From: Thalassoglobus polymorphus
GTDB taxonomy: Bacteria > Planctomycetota > Planctomycetia > Planctomycetales > Planctomycetaceae
Assembly (NCBI RefSeq): GCF_007744255.1
Contig: NZ_CP036267.1
Span: 4,010,001 to 4,074,000 of the forward strand
DNA length: 64,000 nucleotides
Direction of reading: 5' to 3'
Part shown: in pieces, positions 46,481 to 55,687 of the stretch
Layout: each line of letters starts with the position of its first letter
How positions within the stretch are numbered: the stretch's first letter is position 1
Translations under genes and position numbers: made by a program
The notes under the pieces: generated by a model
Seen by the model: the letters and a program-made list of their open reading frames with translations, nothing else
Told to the model about the DNA's origin: nothing
Database searches by the model: none

Positions 46481-48805
46481 TTACGACGAAAGAGTTTCGT
46501 GAACAGCGGGAGCAGGGAGGGATTGGCTGGTAGAGTCTTCGGAAGCTTGAAGCTGTGAACGCTCTTCAGCGTACTGTCGACGTGAGATTAAAAGGAGCAA
46601 AGCTGGCAGACAGACGAGATCACACACAACCGCTGCACCAAGAATCGCTGCCATAATCAACCCAAACTGCTTTGTTGGGACAAACGCACTTGATGCAAAG
46701 ACCAACATTCCCATGGCGCAAATGAGGGTTGTCTGCAGCATCGCTGCTCCACACGTCTGAATCGACTCTTTGATCGCGTTGACTGGCTGACGAGTTTCAG
46801 CGACTCGGTTTCTATAAAAGCACAGGAAGTGAATTGTGTCATCAACCGCAATCCCCATGGCAACACCAGCTGTCATCATGGTTCCAATGTCGATTGGAAT
46901 GGACGCTCCGCCCATCACGCCAAAGATGACAATGACTGGAAACGTATTCAAGATGGTGACCAGCGCAGCAACTTTGAACTCCCGCAGGACAAGGAGAATG
47001 CAGATGCCAATGAAAGCAAATGCTGTCAGCAGGCTTCGAAACAAATCGTTCAGAATCATGACCTGAATATTTTCGATCAGCGGCATCATCCCTGAAAACT
47101 GGACTTGAATCCCACTGTCCTGAAACTCTTTCGAGTTGAGAAGCTGCTCGACACGCGAGGTGATTCGCTGACCAATGTCTCCGTAGCTGAGCCCTTCGGT
47201 CGCGAACGCACGACCAGTCACCCGCCATGACTGATTTTGATCGTCTTCGAAATAGTAATTCAAAGAGTCCAGTGAAGAACGCGCCGAGTGAAGACGTTTA
47301 TTCACAAGAGCTTGACGCATCACCCTCCCGGTTGAGCCTGAGCTTGCACGATCCGGAAGGAATGTGACTGCCGACATCGCAGCGTGAATTCCGTCGACAT
47401 CTTCAACCAGCGAATGGATTTGTTTCACGACATTGACTTGCTCAGAGATATTGGTGTTCGAGTTTTGATCGAAGCGGACAATGACCTCCACTGGAACGCT
47501 CGCACCAATGTTCGATTCAAGCCAATGATAATCGCGGAGAATTTTCGTCTCTTTCCCAAACAACGATGTGACATCCACACTCGTTCGCATGTGTCGCATT
47601 CCCAGCAATGCACAAACGATGAGTATTGCAAATGTCCCTGTGATCACTCCCGGATAGGCCGGAACCGACTGGCTCAGGAAGTTTAAGGATTTCGATTTTT
47701 TTCTCAGTTCAGGACTTCGCCGAGAGATTGGCCATTTCAATATCGCATCGGGAAGTACGCACATCAGGAGAGTGACTGTCAGGATCAATCCGGCTGCAGA
47801 AAAAGCACCAAAAACAGCAATGGGAGTCACTCGACTCACGCTCAACGAACACAACCCGACTGCAGTTGTGAGTGTTGCCAGAACGCAAGGTTTCCAGCCT
47901 TCGATCCACGCATTTTGCAAAGCCAATTCAACATCGATCGTTTCAGGCTGTGCTCGAAAATAGTTGACAAAGTGGATACCGGCAGAAACCGTCAACACGA
48001 ATATCAGTGGAGGCGCAACGATCAAAACAGCATCGAGCGTGTACCCTGCATAGTAGATTCCAGCAAGCACAATCCCTTGTCCCAAGCAGGCGAGCCCCAG
48101 GATGACACCCGCGATGCGCCAAGACCGTAAGCAGTAATAACAAAAAATCGCAGCGACAAGCGTTGAGAGAGCCCCGAAAAGATTGACTCCTCTGACACTT
48201 TCGTCATCGATTGCAACACCATCATGTGGTGGCCCGACAATGACGATGGAATCGGCAGTGAGGCCTGTTGTTGATTTCGTGATATCGAGAAGGTGCTCGA
48301 TCGATTCGCGACGATATTCGTTTCCGTCATAAGTGAGCACTACAACTGCGCAACTCGTCCGTAGATCTGGTCCTACCAGAAACCCTTCCAACCGCTTCGC
48401 GGCAGATGCTTTGGAAAGACTCAAAGGTCGCTCTGTCATCTGCTGCACCGTCCCCGCACCGGTCACAACTCGCTCAAAGGGGATTATTCCAATTTCGGCG
48501 AGTTCATTCCCACGCAGCAGATTCGTTTCTAACTTCGTCAGGCGAGGATCATCAAGCGTGCAGCCTTCCCAGCTGACGTAGACAACATCGTTCCCTTCAA
48601 ATTCCTGTCTGAAACGATCGAACAACTGCCGTTGTGGATTGTCAGGCGAGGCCCACTTCTCCGGAGTAATCCTCATTCCATCAACACTTGAGCGGGCTCC
48701 ATGAATGACGACAGGAACCAGCAGGACAATGACAGCAATGGCGACATTGGCCCGCAATCGATAGCGTTTCTTGACGTTCAAATTACCGTTGGGGAGAGAA
48801 TTCAT
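46481..48805 (-). CDS. MMPL/RND-family transporter
   Basis: 774 aa from the ATG at 48805 (MNSLPNGNLNVKKRYRLR); the frame stays open upstream to 48967 but that stretch runs through repeat B and is rejected as leader. Twelve membrane segments in two halves, each preceded by a periplasmic loop; VGPPHDGVAIDDESVRG and GTMMTAGVAMGIAVDDTIHFL show the MMPL pattern with the conserved Gly-Asp region. Exports lipids or hydrophobic molecules using proton motive force. No fusion protein or outer-membrane partner is nearby. Substrate may relate to the adjacent desaturase, which is a guess. Confidence 0.92.
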   Translation of the reverse strand: MNSLPNGNLNVKKRYRLRANVAIAVIVLLVPVVIHGARSSVDGMRITPEKWASPDNPQRQLFDRFRQEFEGNDVVYVSWEGCTLDDPRLTKLETNLLRGNELAEIGIIPFERVVTGAGTVQQMTERPLSLSKASAAKRLEGFLVGPDLRTSCAVVVLTYDGNEYRRESIEHLLDITKSTTGLTADSIVIVGPPHDGVAIDDESVRGVNLFGALSTLVAAIFCYYCLRSWRIAGVILGLACLGQGIVLAGIYYAGYTLDAVLIVAPPLIFVLTVSAGIHFVNYFRAQPETIDVELALQNAWIEGWKPCVLATLTTAVGLCSLSVSRVTPIAVFGAFSAAGLILTVTLLMCVLPDAILKWPISRRSPELRKKSKSLNFLSQSVPAYPGVITGTFAILIVCALLGMRHMRTSVDVTSLFGKETKILRDYHWLESNIGASVPVEVIVRFDQNSNTNISEQVNVVKQIHSLVEDVDGIHAAMSAVTFLPDRASSGSTGRVMRQALVNKRLHSARSSLDSLNYYFEDDQNQSWRVTGRAFATEGLSYGDIGQRITSRVEQLLNSKEFQDSGIQVQFSGMMPLIENIQVMILNDLFRSLLTAFAFIGICILLVLREFKVAALVTILNTFPVIVIFGVMGGASIPIDIGTMMTAGVAMGIAVDDTIHFLCFYRNRVAETRQPVNAIKESIQTCGAAMLQTTLICAMGMLVFASSAFVPTKQFGLIMAAILGAAVVCDLVCLPALLLLISRRQYAEERSQLQASEDSTSQSLPAPAVHETLSS

Positions 48806-48880
48806 TTCTGATGAGCAGGCCTGAGAACTGTGGGACTTCCAGATTTTCAATACGAGATCAAATCCGATTGTGGTCTTTAG

Positions 48881-48958
48881 GTTCTGCCTCGTGGAGAACA
48901 GCATTTTCATTGGAGAAATGCGTGCTACACGGGCACACGGTAGAGCAAACTGCTCTAA
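48881..48958 (-). repeat. dispersed repeat B, truncated reverse copy
   Basis: Reverse complement matches B from TAGAGCAGTTTGCTCTACCG through GTGTGCCCGT, CGCATTTCTC and GCTGTTC-CCACGAGGCAG, then diverges where the 18128 and 44751 copies continue with TGCAAACCAA. The A insertion site here reads CTCCAATG, with no insertion. Confidence 0.8.
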
Positions 48959-49493
48959 GGCAGACAATAGATACTTCTGAAACCACGGTCATTCATTTGA
49001 TTTTCATTCACTTAGGCATTTTTTTTGAGAGCGAATGGACTCAAAGAACTCTTCCGAAGATCAACTTCCAGTCCCGAGATAATCCGCACGGTTCAAACAG
49101 TTCGAATAATCCTTACAACGATCGAGAGCAGCCAATCAATCGACCTCTGATTCACTATTCGATTTGAACTTCAGGCTCGTAGCGAGCGGCCAATATCGGT
49201 GTGAAAGCGAACTTCAGGGATAAGCTGGTTTTGACCACACGTCGGGATGTGTCGAGTTTCCCGAATCTGAGGAGAGAGAATTCGAAATGTGGGCTTACCA
49301 GTCCCTCCTCTTTCCATTCCATGAATGAGCAACATACAACATCTTCGCGATCAGAAATGACAACGCACTGAAGTCGTCAGCCTGAGGGATGGTTTTCACA
49401 AACTCCAAGTGGACTGATAGTCGCTACGATGTTTGAGTCGAAGTCATTATCATGCCGATTTTACTGTATAAAATAAACCTTTTTTCAGAGATT

Positions 49494-49527
49494 TGCAGTT
49501 TCTCATTTCATGCAGTTTCTCATTTCA
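49494..49527. repeat. 17-bp tandem duplication before ABC ATPase
   Basis: Two exact copies of TGCAGTTTCTCATTTCA, immediately followed by a 15-nt palindrome TTTCATTAAATGAAA that overlaps the second copy, 14 bp before the ABC gene start. Could be an operator; function unproven. Confidence 0.85.
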
Positions 49528-49549
49528 TTAAATGAAACAGGGATGAATC

Positions 49550-50221
49550 ATGTCACTTGAACTCATCGATGTGCGTAAAAGCTATCGAAATCCAGGAGGG
49601 ACAGAATTACCCGTTCTGAATATCCCGGAATTTCGAATCCAGGAAGGAGAGCAAGTCGCACTGATTGGCCAAAGTGGTTGCGGTAAGACGACCCTGCTGA
49701 ATGTCATCTCCGGAATCACCCGTCCTGATTCTGGAAAGGTCATTGTTGGAGGTGTTGATGTCACCGACTTACCGGAACCTTCTCGCGATCGGTTTCGTGC
49801 CGATCGAATCGGTATTGTCTTTCAAACGTTTCACTTGCTGCCAGCTTTCTCGGCCCTCGAAAACGTCATCCTCGGGATGGCATTTGCGGGCAAGCAAAAT
49901 CGAAAATATGCTGAAGAGCTCATTGACCGTGTAGGCTTGAAATCTCGAATGAATCACCGTCCGGGACAACTCTCAGTGGGCGAACAACAGCGAGTTTCCG
50001 TAGCGCGTGCACTCGCCAGTCGTCCTCGGCTCATGCTGGCAGACGAACCGACAGCGAGTGTCGATCTGGCAAACCAGGATCTCATTCTCGGTCTGATCCG
50101 CGAAACCTGCCGCGAGCATAACGTCTCGTTGTTACTGGTGACGCACTCTCAAGAAGTCTCCAAACAGTTCGATCGAGTTGAACATCTCAACGAATTCAAT
50201 CAAGTAGAGGTGCTCGCATGA
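49550..50221 (+). CDS. ABC transporter ATPase, MacB/LolD type
   Basis: 223 aa, single ABC domain: Walker A GQSGCGKTT, Q-loop VFQTFHLLPAF, signature LSVGEQQRV, Walker B LMLADEPTAS and H-loop VTHSQ. The LPAFSALENV and ADEPTAS features and short length place it with MacB/LolD/FtsE-type mechanotransmission exporters. Its stop overlaps the permease start by ATGA (50218-50221), so the two form a translationally coupled pair. Confidence 0.95.
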   Translation: MSLELIDVRKSYRNPGGTELPVLNIPEFRIQEGEQVALIGQSGCGKTTLLNVISGITRPDSGKVIVGGVDVTDLPEPSRDRFRADRIGIVFQTFHLLPAFSALENVILGMAFAGKQNRKYAEELIDRVGLKSRMNHRPGQLSVGEQQRVSVARALASRPRLMLADEPTASVDLANQDLILGLIRETCREHNVSLLLVTHSQEVSKQFDRVEHLNEFNQVEVLA

Positions 50222-51576
50222 ATCTGATTACGATTGCATTCAAAAACATGAAGCATCGATCATTGTCGTCGTTGCTCACGAGTTTCAGTGTCGCTTTGGG
50301 AGTTGCTTTAATGGTCGCCGTTCTGATTTTGAACGGAGTCGTCACCAAGCTCTTTCAAGAAACGGGGAGCGGATACGATTTAGTCGTCGGCCCCAAAGGA
50401 AGTGCAACACAACTGATCCTGAGCACGATCTACCGTATCGACAAACCGATCGAAAACTTGCCATGGCGGTACTACCAGCAATGGACGAAAGATCCTCGCG
50501 TCGAACATGCAATCCCAGTCAACCTGGGTGATACCACTGAACTCGGCGGATTCCCGATTGTTGGCACAACGCCGCAATACTTTCTAGTTGAGTACGCCCC
50601 CGGAAAGAAGTTCCGAGTTGGTGCAGACGAAAACTCCATACGTGGAACCTGGGATGCCGTTGTTGGCTCAGAAGTCGCACGTAAGAACGGCTGGAAAAAA
50701 GGGTCTAAGTTCAGAATGGTCCACTCTGGACAAGACGACAATATCCACGCAGAAGAGTTCACCGTTCAGGGAATTCTCGCGCCAACAGGAACTCCTAACG
50801 ACCGCACAGCCTTTGTCCACATCGATGGATTCTACTTGCTCGACGAACACAGCAAACCAGTTCGAGAAGCGATTCGAGCAGAGGCAAAATTCTTTGATGA
50901 AACCGAAGCGGAAGTCATCGAGCGACACAAGGAAGACATCGATAAAATCCTGAAGCACGAAGCGGAAGCTGCCGAAGATGAGCATCATCATGCACACGGT
51001 CCGGTTGCGGATATTCAGAAAGAAGTTACCAGTATCTTGCTCGTAATGGCTGGCAACGACCTGCAACGCACGAACCGAACGATCATCATCCAGAACGACT
51101 TACGTGAGAACGGCCCTGCACAGGGAGCAAATCCCGTTCGCGTCATGGCAAGCTTGATCACCAATCTTGTGGGGAACATCCGACTCGCATTTCTCTACAT
51201 GACCGGATTGATCATCGCTGTTTCAGGAATCGGAATTTTTGTCAGTATCTACAACTCCATGTCGGACCGGAAACGAGAAATCGCGATCATGCGAGCCCTC
51301 GGAGCCCGTCGAACGACGGTGTTCTCACTGATCCTTCTCGAATCCGTTTTGATCTGCCTGCTTGGCGGAGTGATTGGATTGCTGCTCGGACACGGAGTCG
51401 TTCTGGCGGCTGCACCGATCATTGAACAACGAAGCGGACTCTTGATTGACCCGCTCGTTTTCAACCCCGTGGAGTTCATCGTTATCCCGATCCTGATCGT
51501 CATGGCCTCGATCGTCGGATTTTTGCCCGGCCTGACTGCATATAAAACCGACGTTGCCGAAGGACTTCAAAGTTAG
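50218..51576 (+). CDS. FtsX/MacB-type ABC transporter permease with His-rich loop
   Basis: 452 aa. First membrane helix at about 17-40, a large periplasmic domain, then three membrane helices at the C-terminus (LAFLYMTGLIIAVSGIGIFV, ILLESVLICLLGGVIGLLLGHGVVLAA, FIVIPILIVMASIVGFLPG) as in MacB/LolC. Between them, around residues 255-265, sits EDEHHHAHGP, a His-rich patch that could bind metal. Pumps or extracts substrate from the membrane rather than through a channel. No adapter or outer-membrane gene is adjacent; substrate unknown. Confidence 0.93.
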   Translation: MNLITIAFKNMKHRSLSSLLTSFSVALGVALMVAVLILNGVVTKLFQETGSGYDLVVGPKGSATQLILSTIYRIDKPIENLPWRYYQQWTKDPRVEHAIPVNLGDTTELGGFPIVGTTPQYFLVEYAPGKKFRVGADENSIRGTWDAVVGSEVARKNGWKKGSKFRMVHSGQDDNIHAEEFTVQGILAPTGTPNDRTAFVHIDGFYLLDEHSKPVREAIRAEAKFFDETEAEVIERHKEDIDKILKHEAEAAEDEHHHAHGPVADIQKEVTSILLVMAGNDLQRTNRTIIIQNDLRENGPAQGANPVRVMASLITNLVGNIRLAFLYMTGLIIAVSGIGIFVSIYNSMSDRKREIAIMRALGARRTTVFSLILLESVLICLLGGVIGLLLGHGVVLAAAPIIEQRSGLLIDPLVFNPVEFIVIPILIVMASIVGFLPGLTAYKTDVAEGLQS

Positions 51577-51671
51577 AGCAACTCGCTCTTTGCATGCAGC
51601 GTCCGAATGGAATGTTTTTCACTTTGTGAATCACTCATTTCCACAAGACCGGATGCGACTTTTTCACGAAT

Positions 51672-51712
51672 CGCAAATCGCTGGAGACTTCACTTCAGCG
51701 ATTTGCGCATTT
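51672..51712 (+). terminator. hairpin terminator after ABC permease
   Basis: 12-bp stem CGCAAATCGCTG / CAGCGATTTGCG (51672-51683 with 51696-51707), then CATTTT. It lies about 95 bp past the permease stop and overlaps the 3' end of the convergent GNAT gene. Confidence 0.55.
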
Positions 51713-52154
51713 TGTAATTCCTGAAGAGAACCTCACCAATGCTCACCTCTTGAGGAGCGACCACCTCGAAGCCTTTTGACTCGAAGAACGGTTTCGCTGT
51801 AATGCTCACATCGGATGTCAACTCGCTGAGACCGAGACCGTTGGCTGTCTCGAAAATCTTCGTGACAAGAGAATTGCCGACACCTTGCCGCTGCCACTGA
51901 TGATGCACGTAGAAGTGGTCAATGTAGCCCGTCTCGATCAAAGCTGCATATCCAACGATCTCGCTCGCAACCTCGCAAACAAACGGGTTCATCCCGGCAA
52001 TCCGGGCATGCCATTTCTCCCGGTTCATTTCATCGGGAGCCCACGTCTGAACTTGCTCGGTTGAGTAGTCACGACTGTTCACCGTTCGAATTGTGTTATA
52101 AAACAACTCCCACAATTCGAGTTCTTCACCGGGCCTGTATCGTCTCACGAGCAT
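51690..52154 (-). CDS. GNAT-family N-acetyltransferase
   Basis: 154 aa from the ATG at 52154 (MLVRRYRPGEELEL); an upstream TTG adds eight residues. Typical GNAT pattern: VGYAALIETGYIDHFYVHHQWQRQGVGNSL with the Q/R-x-x-G-x-G/A acetyl-CoA loop (QRQGVGNS) and a C-terminal FFESKGFEVV. Transfers acetyl from acetyl-CoA to an amine; substrate unknown. First of several small accessory genes on the minus strand here. Confidence 0.9.
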   Translation of the reverse strand: MLVRRYRPGEELELWELFYNTIRTVNSRDYSTEQVQTWAPDEMNREKWHARIAGMNPFVCEVASEIVGYAALIETGYIDHFYVHHQWQRQGVGNSLVTKIFETANGLGLSELTSDVSITAKPFFESKGFEVVAPQEVSIGEVLFRNYKMRKSLK

Positions 52155-52240
52155 GTTCAATGTTCTCGCCGGGTGCAATGTGGCCTGTTCACCGCGACTC
52201 GACCACAGCCTGTAGTACAGAGGGACTATTCAACGCAAAG

Positions 52241-52615
52241 TCACCCTTGCTTCAAAAAGTCTTCCAGGACAACTGTGTGATTATGTTCACCATCTTTTGC
52301 CGCGTAGATCATCAGAATCGTCTGATCACCCGCATTGTCGAGTAATTCTCGGCGAGCCTCTTTCAGTTCTTTCAGCTCGTCTTTATAGCGTTCCTGAAAC
52401 ACTTCCCATTTCTCAGGGTCATGGCCGAACCACTTTCGAAGTTCACTACTGGGAGCCAGGTCTTTCGCCCACTCGTCCAGTTGAAGAGTCTCTTTCTTGA
52501 CACCCCGAGGCCAAAGTCGGTCGACAAGGACGCGATAGCCTTCGTCTGAGTCTTCGATGTCGTAGGCGCGGATCGTCCTGATTGTTGGTTTCTTCTTTGC
52601 TTTTTTATTTGCCAT
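52241..52615 (-). CDS. DUF488-family protein
   Basis: 124 aa from the ATG at 52615; an upstream GTG adds ten residues. Contains RIL/LVDRLWPRGVKKE, WAKDLAPSSELRKWFGHDPEKWEVFQERY and LL(D)NAG..TILMIYAAKD, the DUF488 pattern. Basic N-terminus (MANKKAKKK). The family has no proven function, but members are often found near redox or stress genes. Confidence 0.9.
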   Translation of the reverse strand: MANKKAKKKPTIRTIRAYDIEDSDEGYRVLVDRLWPRGVKKETLQLDEWAKDLAPSSELRKWFGHDPEKWEVFQERYKDELKELKEARRELLDNAGDQTILMIYAAKDGEHNHTVVLEDFLKQG

Positions 52616-52922
52616 GGCTGTGAAGTCCTGCCCGTTGATTCTCACTGATTGACTTCTTGATTGTATGAGTGATCAACGTCCGTTTGTATTCTTCACATGA
52701 AGAGTTTGCAGCTGACGATACAGAACGACCAATCCACGTCAGAGATCCATGATTCGCCACGAACAACTTCATGCAGGGTTTCATACTGCGTTTCATGCTC
52801 TATCAGATCCAAACTCTGTCGGATGAATTCTGGAAGACTCCGGTTTTGCAAAAGCGACAGAATGAAGCAGTTCGGCACTTACGCTCCTTTCTCAAACGAG
52901 ACCATCCTCGCCTCAAGTCGCC
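52616..52922. other. intergenic region between DUF488 and pirin genes
   Basis: 307 bp between the end of the pirin gene and the start of the DUF488 gene, both minus strand. Short frames exist on both strands but none has family-like sequence. Presumed DUF488 promoter. Confidence 0.35.
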
Positions 52923-53798
52923 TCACGTCGCCTCTGAAAGCCGCCCCATCTTGCCAGCTTTGTAATCGCGAATCGCCTCATGAATTTCCTCGCGAGTATT
53001 CATCACAAACGGTCCCTGTCCAACAACAGGTTCGCCAAGCGGTTCGCCTGTGAGGACAAGAATCCTTGATTCTGAATCGGCAGCGATCTCGACCGATGTT
53101 CCCTCGCGATCGAACAGAACCAGCTCGACTGCTTTCGCGAACTCGTTATTCACGGTCACACTTCCCGACTGGACGATCAGCAACGATGTGTGCCCACTTG
53201 GGATTGTCAGTTCCGTCGAACCTTCCGCGTTCAACTGTACATCCCAAACGTTGATCGGCGTGAAAGTGGAGGCTGGCCCGAGCGTGTCGAACAATTCTCC
53301 TGCAATGACGCGCGCGGTTCCTGCATTGTTCGGCAACGACAGACTCGGAAACTGATCCGCCAACAGGTCTTGATATTTGGCTGGCGACCCCTTGTCTTTC
53401 GCCGGAAGGTTGACCCACAGTTGCACCATCTCCAGCAGCCCACCCTGTCTGGTGAACTTCTCGCTATGGAACTCTTCGTGAACAATCCCGTTCCCGGCGG
53501 TCATCCATTGCACATCACCAGGGCCGAGCGTCCCATGTCCACCACTCGAATCACGGTGTTCGAGTTCGCCTTGATAAAGAACGGTGACAGTTTCAAATCC
53601 TTTATGCGGATGCTCACCGACTCCACGCTTGGCATCGCCAGGCTTAAACTCATGCGGCCCTGCATAGTCAAGCAATAGAAACGGATCAAATTCATTGCCT
53701 CCACCGTAGGAGAACAGACTCCGCACTGGAAATCCATCCCCGACCCAGTGTTGGGGAATGTTGCGAACGACTTGTCGGATGCTCTTTGCAGTCTTCAT
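52923..53798 (-). CDS. pirin-family protein (bicupin)
   Basis: 291 aa. N-terminal cupin with metal ligands HPHKGFETVT and the matching H and E in GIVHEEFHS, PGDVQWMTAGNG in between; a C-terminal cupin follows (SLLIVQSGSVTVN). Bacterial pirins are iron-binding and several act as quercetinases or regulators; the ligand set suggests enzyme competence. Located in a small group with DoxX, DUF488 and a HxlR regulator, consistent with response to quinones or electrophiles. Confidence 0.93.
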   Translation of the reverse strand: MKTAKSIRQVVRNIPQHWVGDGFPVRSLFSYGGGNEFDPFLLLDYAGPHEFKPGDAKRGVGEHPHKGFETVTVLYQGELEHRDSSGGHGTLGPGDVQWMTAGNGIVHEEFHSEKFTRQGGLLEMVQLWVNLPAKDKGSPAKYQDLLADQFPSLSLPNNAGTARVIAGELFDTLGPASTFTPINVWDVQLNAEGSTELTIPSGHTSLLIVQSGSVTVNNEFAKAVELVLFDREGTSVEIAADSESRILVLTGEPLGEPVVGQGPFVMNTREEIHEAIRDYKAGKMGRLSEAT

Positions 53799-53876
53799 CT
53801 TTTGCCTTCCTCGATTTCACATGCCGACTGCGTTTGACGCTGGTTGTCGATGATTGAAACTGTTGGTGAATAGTCA

Positions 53877-53912
53877 GTCACGGCAATCACAGCAATCACG
53901 GCAGTCACGGCA
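53877..53912. repeat. four tandem 9-bp units, RTCACRGCA
   Basis: Copies GTCACGGCA, ATCACAGCA, ATCACGGCA, GTCACGGCA, followed by partial GTCAGTCA. Located 80 bp upstream of the pirin gene start, in its presumptive promoter. Same period as the repeat at 16252, but a different sequence. Confidence 0.85.
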
Positions 53913-54028
53913 GTCAGTCATGTTCATTGATTGACACGTCATTGCATCCATGCTGGGAACCGGATCCGTTCCATAGTGAAAGAACTTGTTTGCGACTTGT
54001 TACGTCTCATCAAAACTGAACAACGAAT

Positions 54029-54457
54029 TCAAGCTTTCGTCTTGCCACTGCGTGCAGGTGAACTCTTCTTTCCCCACAGTGAGTGGTCCAGCGAAAACCT
54101 GCCTGGACCAGTCAATACGATGGCTGCGTAGACCGACAGGAAGATTGCCGCCAGTTCCTTTCTTTGCCACGGATCAGCCCCGTGAATCACGAAGAGCGCG
54201 ATGATCATCGTGAAAGCCAGTGGCAACGCTGCCAGTCGCGTTCCTAATCCAAGAATCAGCAACAGAGAGCAACCGACTTCAGCACCGATCGTCGCGACGA
54301 GACTCATCTGGCTTCCTATTCCGAGAGGATCAGGAAACTTGGTCGCCAGTCCACTGAAACCGACGAGTTTCTGGTAGCCATGCACCAGCATAAACCCGCC
54401 GATGGCGACTCGAAGTATCAGCAACCCGGCTGAAAGTGTTGTGTCTCTGTTCATCAT
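54029..54457 (-). CDS. DoxX-family membrane protein
   Basis: 142 aa from the ATG at 54457 (MMNRDTTLSAGLL); the frame stays open upstream but that part is hydrophilic and not family-like. Four membrane helices with AGLLILRVAIGGFMLVHGYQKLVG, the DoxX signature, and PDPLGIGSQMSL. DoxX proteins help balance thiol and quinone redox stress, in some bacteria with SodA and thiol transferases. Grouped with pirin and a divergent HxlR regulator. Confidence 0.9.
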   Translation of the reverse strand: MMNRDTTLSAGLLILRVAIGGFMLVHGYQKLVGFSGLATKFPDPLGIGSQMSLVATIGAEVGCSLLLILGLGTRLAALPLAFTMIIALFVIHGADPWQRKELAAIFLSVYAAIVLTGPGRFSLDHSLWGKKSSPARSGKTKA

Positions 54458-55072
54458 CGCGTTACTCCATTCTGTGTCAAAACTGCGTTCTCGTTTCTCA
54501 CTGGTATTATCCATCTTGCTTTCAGGCCCATGTTTCATAACTACCTGAGTCATAACCGCCTGAGACTGTGCAAAACTTTCCCTCAGGCACTGATCACGTC
54601 TGGACAATGTGTTTCGCGTGTTCTGCGAAAACTTGCCCGCACTGCGTGCCTTTAGCCCGGTTCCATCTTCAGGTCAACTTCGCGACCATTGCGAATGTGT
54701 CTATCGGAATTGCCCCTGCCTGCGTGATGCGAGCGATCGTGAATTCGGTCGCCAACTTATTTCAGTCCCATGAGGCATCGACAACGCAAGACATCTTGTC
54801 TCCAGCATCAACCGTACTCTTGGTTGGAAAGGCCAGAGAGAGACTCGACGTCATCCCAGTGATGATCAAAGGCTATCATTCCGTTGGTGGATGCCATTTG
54901 GGGTCTCTTTGTAATCTTGAATTGTGAACCACTGGCGCCGAAAGATCATGCTCTCGAAACAGACCGAAAGCTCGCATCATTTCAGCGACCTTGTTTTTTA
55001 CGCGAGTCGATTCCACAATGCAAGTATGGTCAAAATTGTTAGTAGTTACATTTAGGATACTATCCAGAGATC
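54458..55072. other. divergent region between doxX and hxlR
   Basis: 615 bp. Contains a tandem 15-bp imperfect duplication (CATAACTACCTGAGT / CATAACCGCCTGAGA, 54536-54565). A plus-strand frame at 54568-54927 has no family features. Close to hxlR is the inverted repeat listed separately. Confidence 0.45.
55040..55062 (+). promoter_or_regulatory. candidate HxlR operator
   Basis: TAGTA-N13-TACTA (55040-55044 with 55058-55062), 10 bp before the HxlR start codon. HxlR-type regulators such as YodB bind short inverted repeats with TACT/AGTA half-sites and often repress their own gene. The match is small, so this is a proposal only. Confidence 0.4.
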
Positions 55073-55420
55073 ATGCCAAAAGAACAAGCAACAAAAACGC
55101 TGACTTGTCCAGTAGAAACCACTCTGAAAATTATTGGTGGTCGATGGAAAGTTTTGATCATTCACTTCCTGCTTAATGACACAATGCGGTTTGGTGAATT
55201 GACACGTTCGCTGAACGGGATTTCAGCACGAACTCTCTCAAAGCAACTCCGCGAACTCGAAGCGGATGGAGTCGTCCACCGCAAGGATTTTGGAGAAATT
55301 CCACCAAAGGTCGAATACTCATTGACGCCCCTCGGCAGATCGCTGGAGCAGGTCCTCCTCTCAATGGAGGCATGGGGGAGCACCGTCGAGAAACAGCGGA
55401 CGAAACGCAAATCGAGTTGA
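55073..55420 (+). CDS. HxlR-family winged-helix regulator
   Basis: 115 aa. Cys11 in the N-terminal TLTCPVETTLKIIGGRWKVLIIHFL motif, the hallmark of HxlR/YodB proteins where an N-terminal Cys senses quinones or aldehydes; winged-helix recognition region RFGELTRSLNGISARTLSKQLRELEADGVV; C-terminal YSLTPLGRSLEQVLLSMEAWG. Probably binds DNA as a dimer and controls the divergent doxX/pirin group. Confidence 0.93.
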   Translation: MPKEQATKTLTCPVETTLKIIGGRWKVLIIHFLLNDTMRFGELTRSLNGISARTLSKQLRELEADGVVHRKDFGEIPPKVEYSLTPLGRSLEQVLLSMEAWGSTVEKQRTKRKSS

Positions 55421-55687
55421 GAATTCTACCTCCCGCACTGAAGGCAGAACGCGAGCACCAATTCGTAAACTCGAACGAAAAGCAGTGATACGGAGACGCC
55501 ATTTGCTGCAACGCAACCCTCAGTCACCTTGTCCAAGAAACCTTCTCAGCGAGATGCTCGAAGAACAAACTCCGAATCGGTAACCTGAACGGTGCCGAGA
55601 CGGCAATCGTTCCGCTCATCGAAAGTCAACAAGAATTAGAAGCGGAGTCCCTGGACGAACCACTCTCTCGACTCAAGAGCATTGATC

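Larger units (their letters stand above)
48806..49549. other. 744-bp intergenic region
   Basis: Between the MMPL gene (minus) and an ABC ATPase (plus), so it contains both promoters. Holds a truncated repeat B (48881-48958), a 17-bp tandem duplication (49494-49527) and a palindrome TTTCATTAAATGAAA just before the ABC gene. No gene recognised. Confidence 0.5.

Noticed and set aside
48806-48967. N-terminal extension of the MMPL gene
   Set aside because: The extra codons run through repeat element B and are not hydrophobic or conserved-looking; the ATG at 48805 precedes the first membrane helix.
54568-54927. Plus-strand 119-codon frame between doxX and hxlR
   Set aside because: Irregular composition, no family features and no start signal; probably chance.
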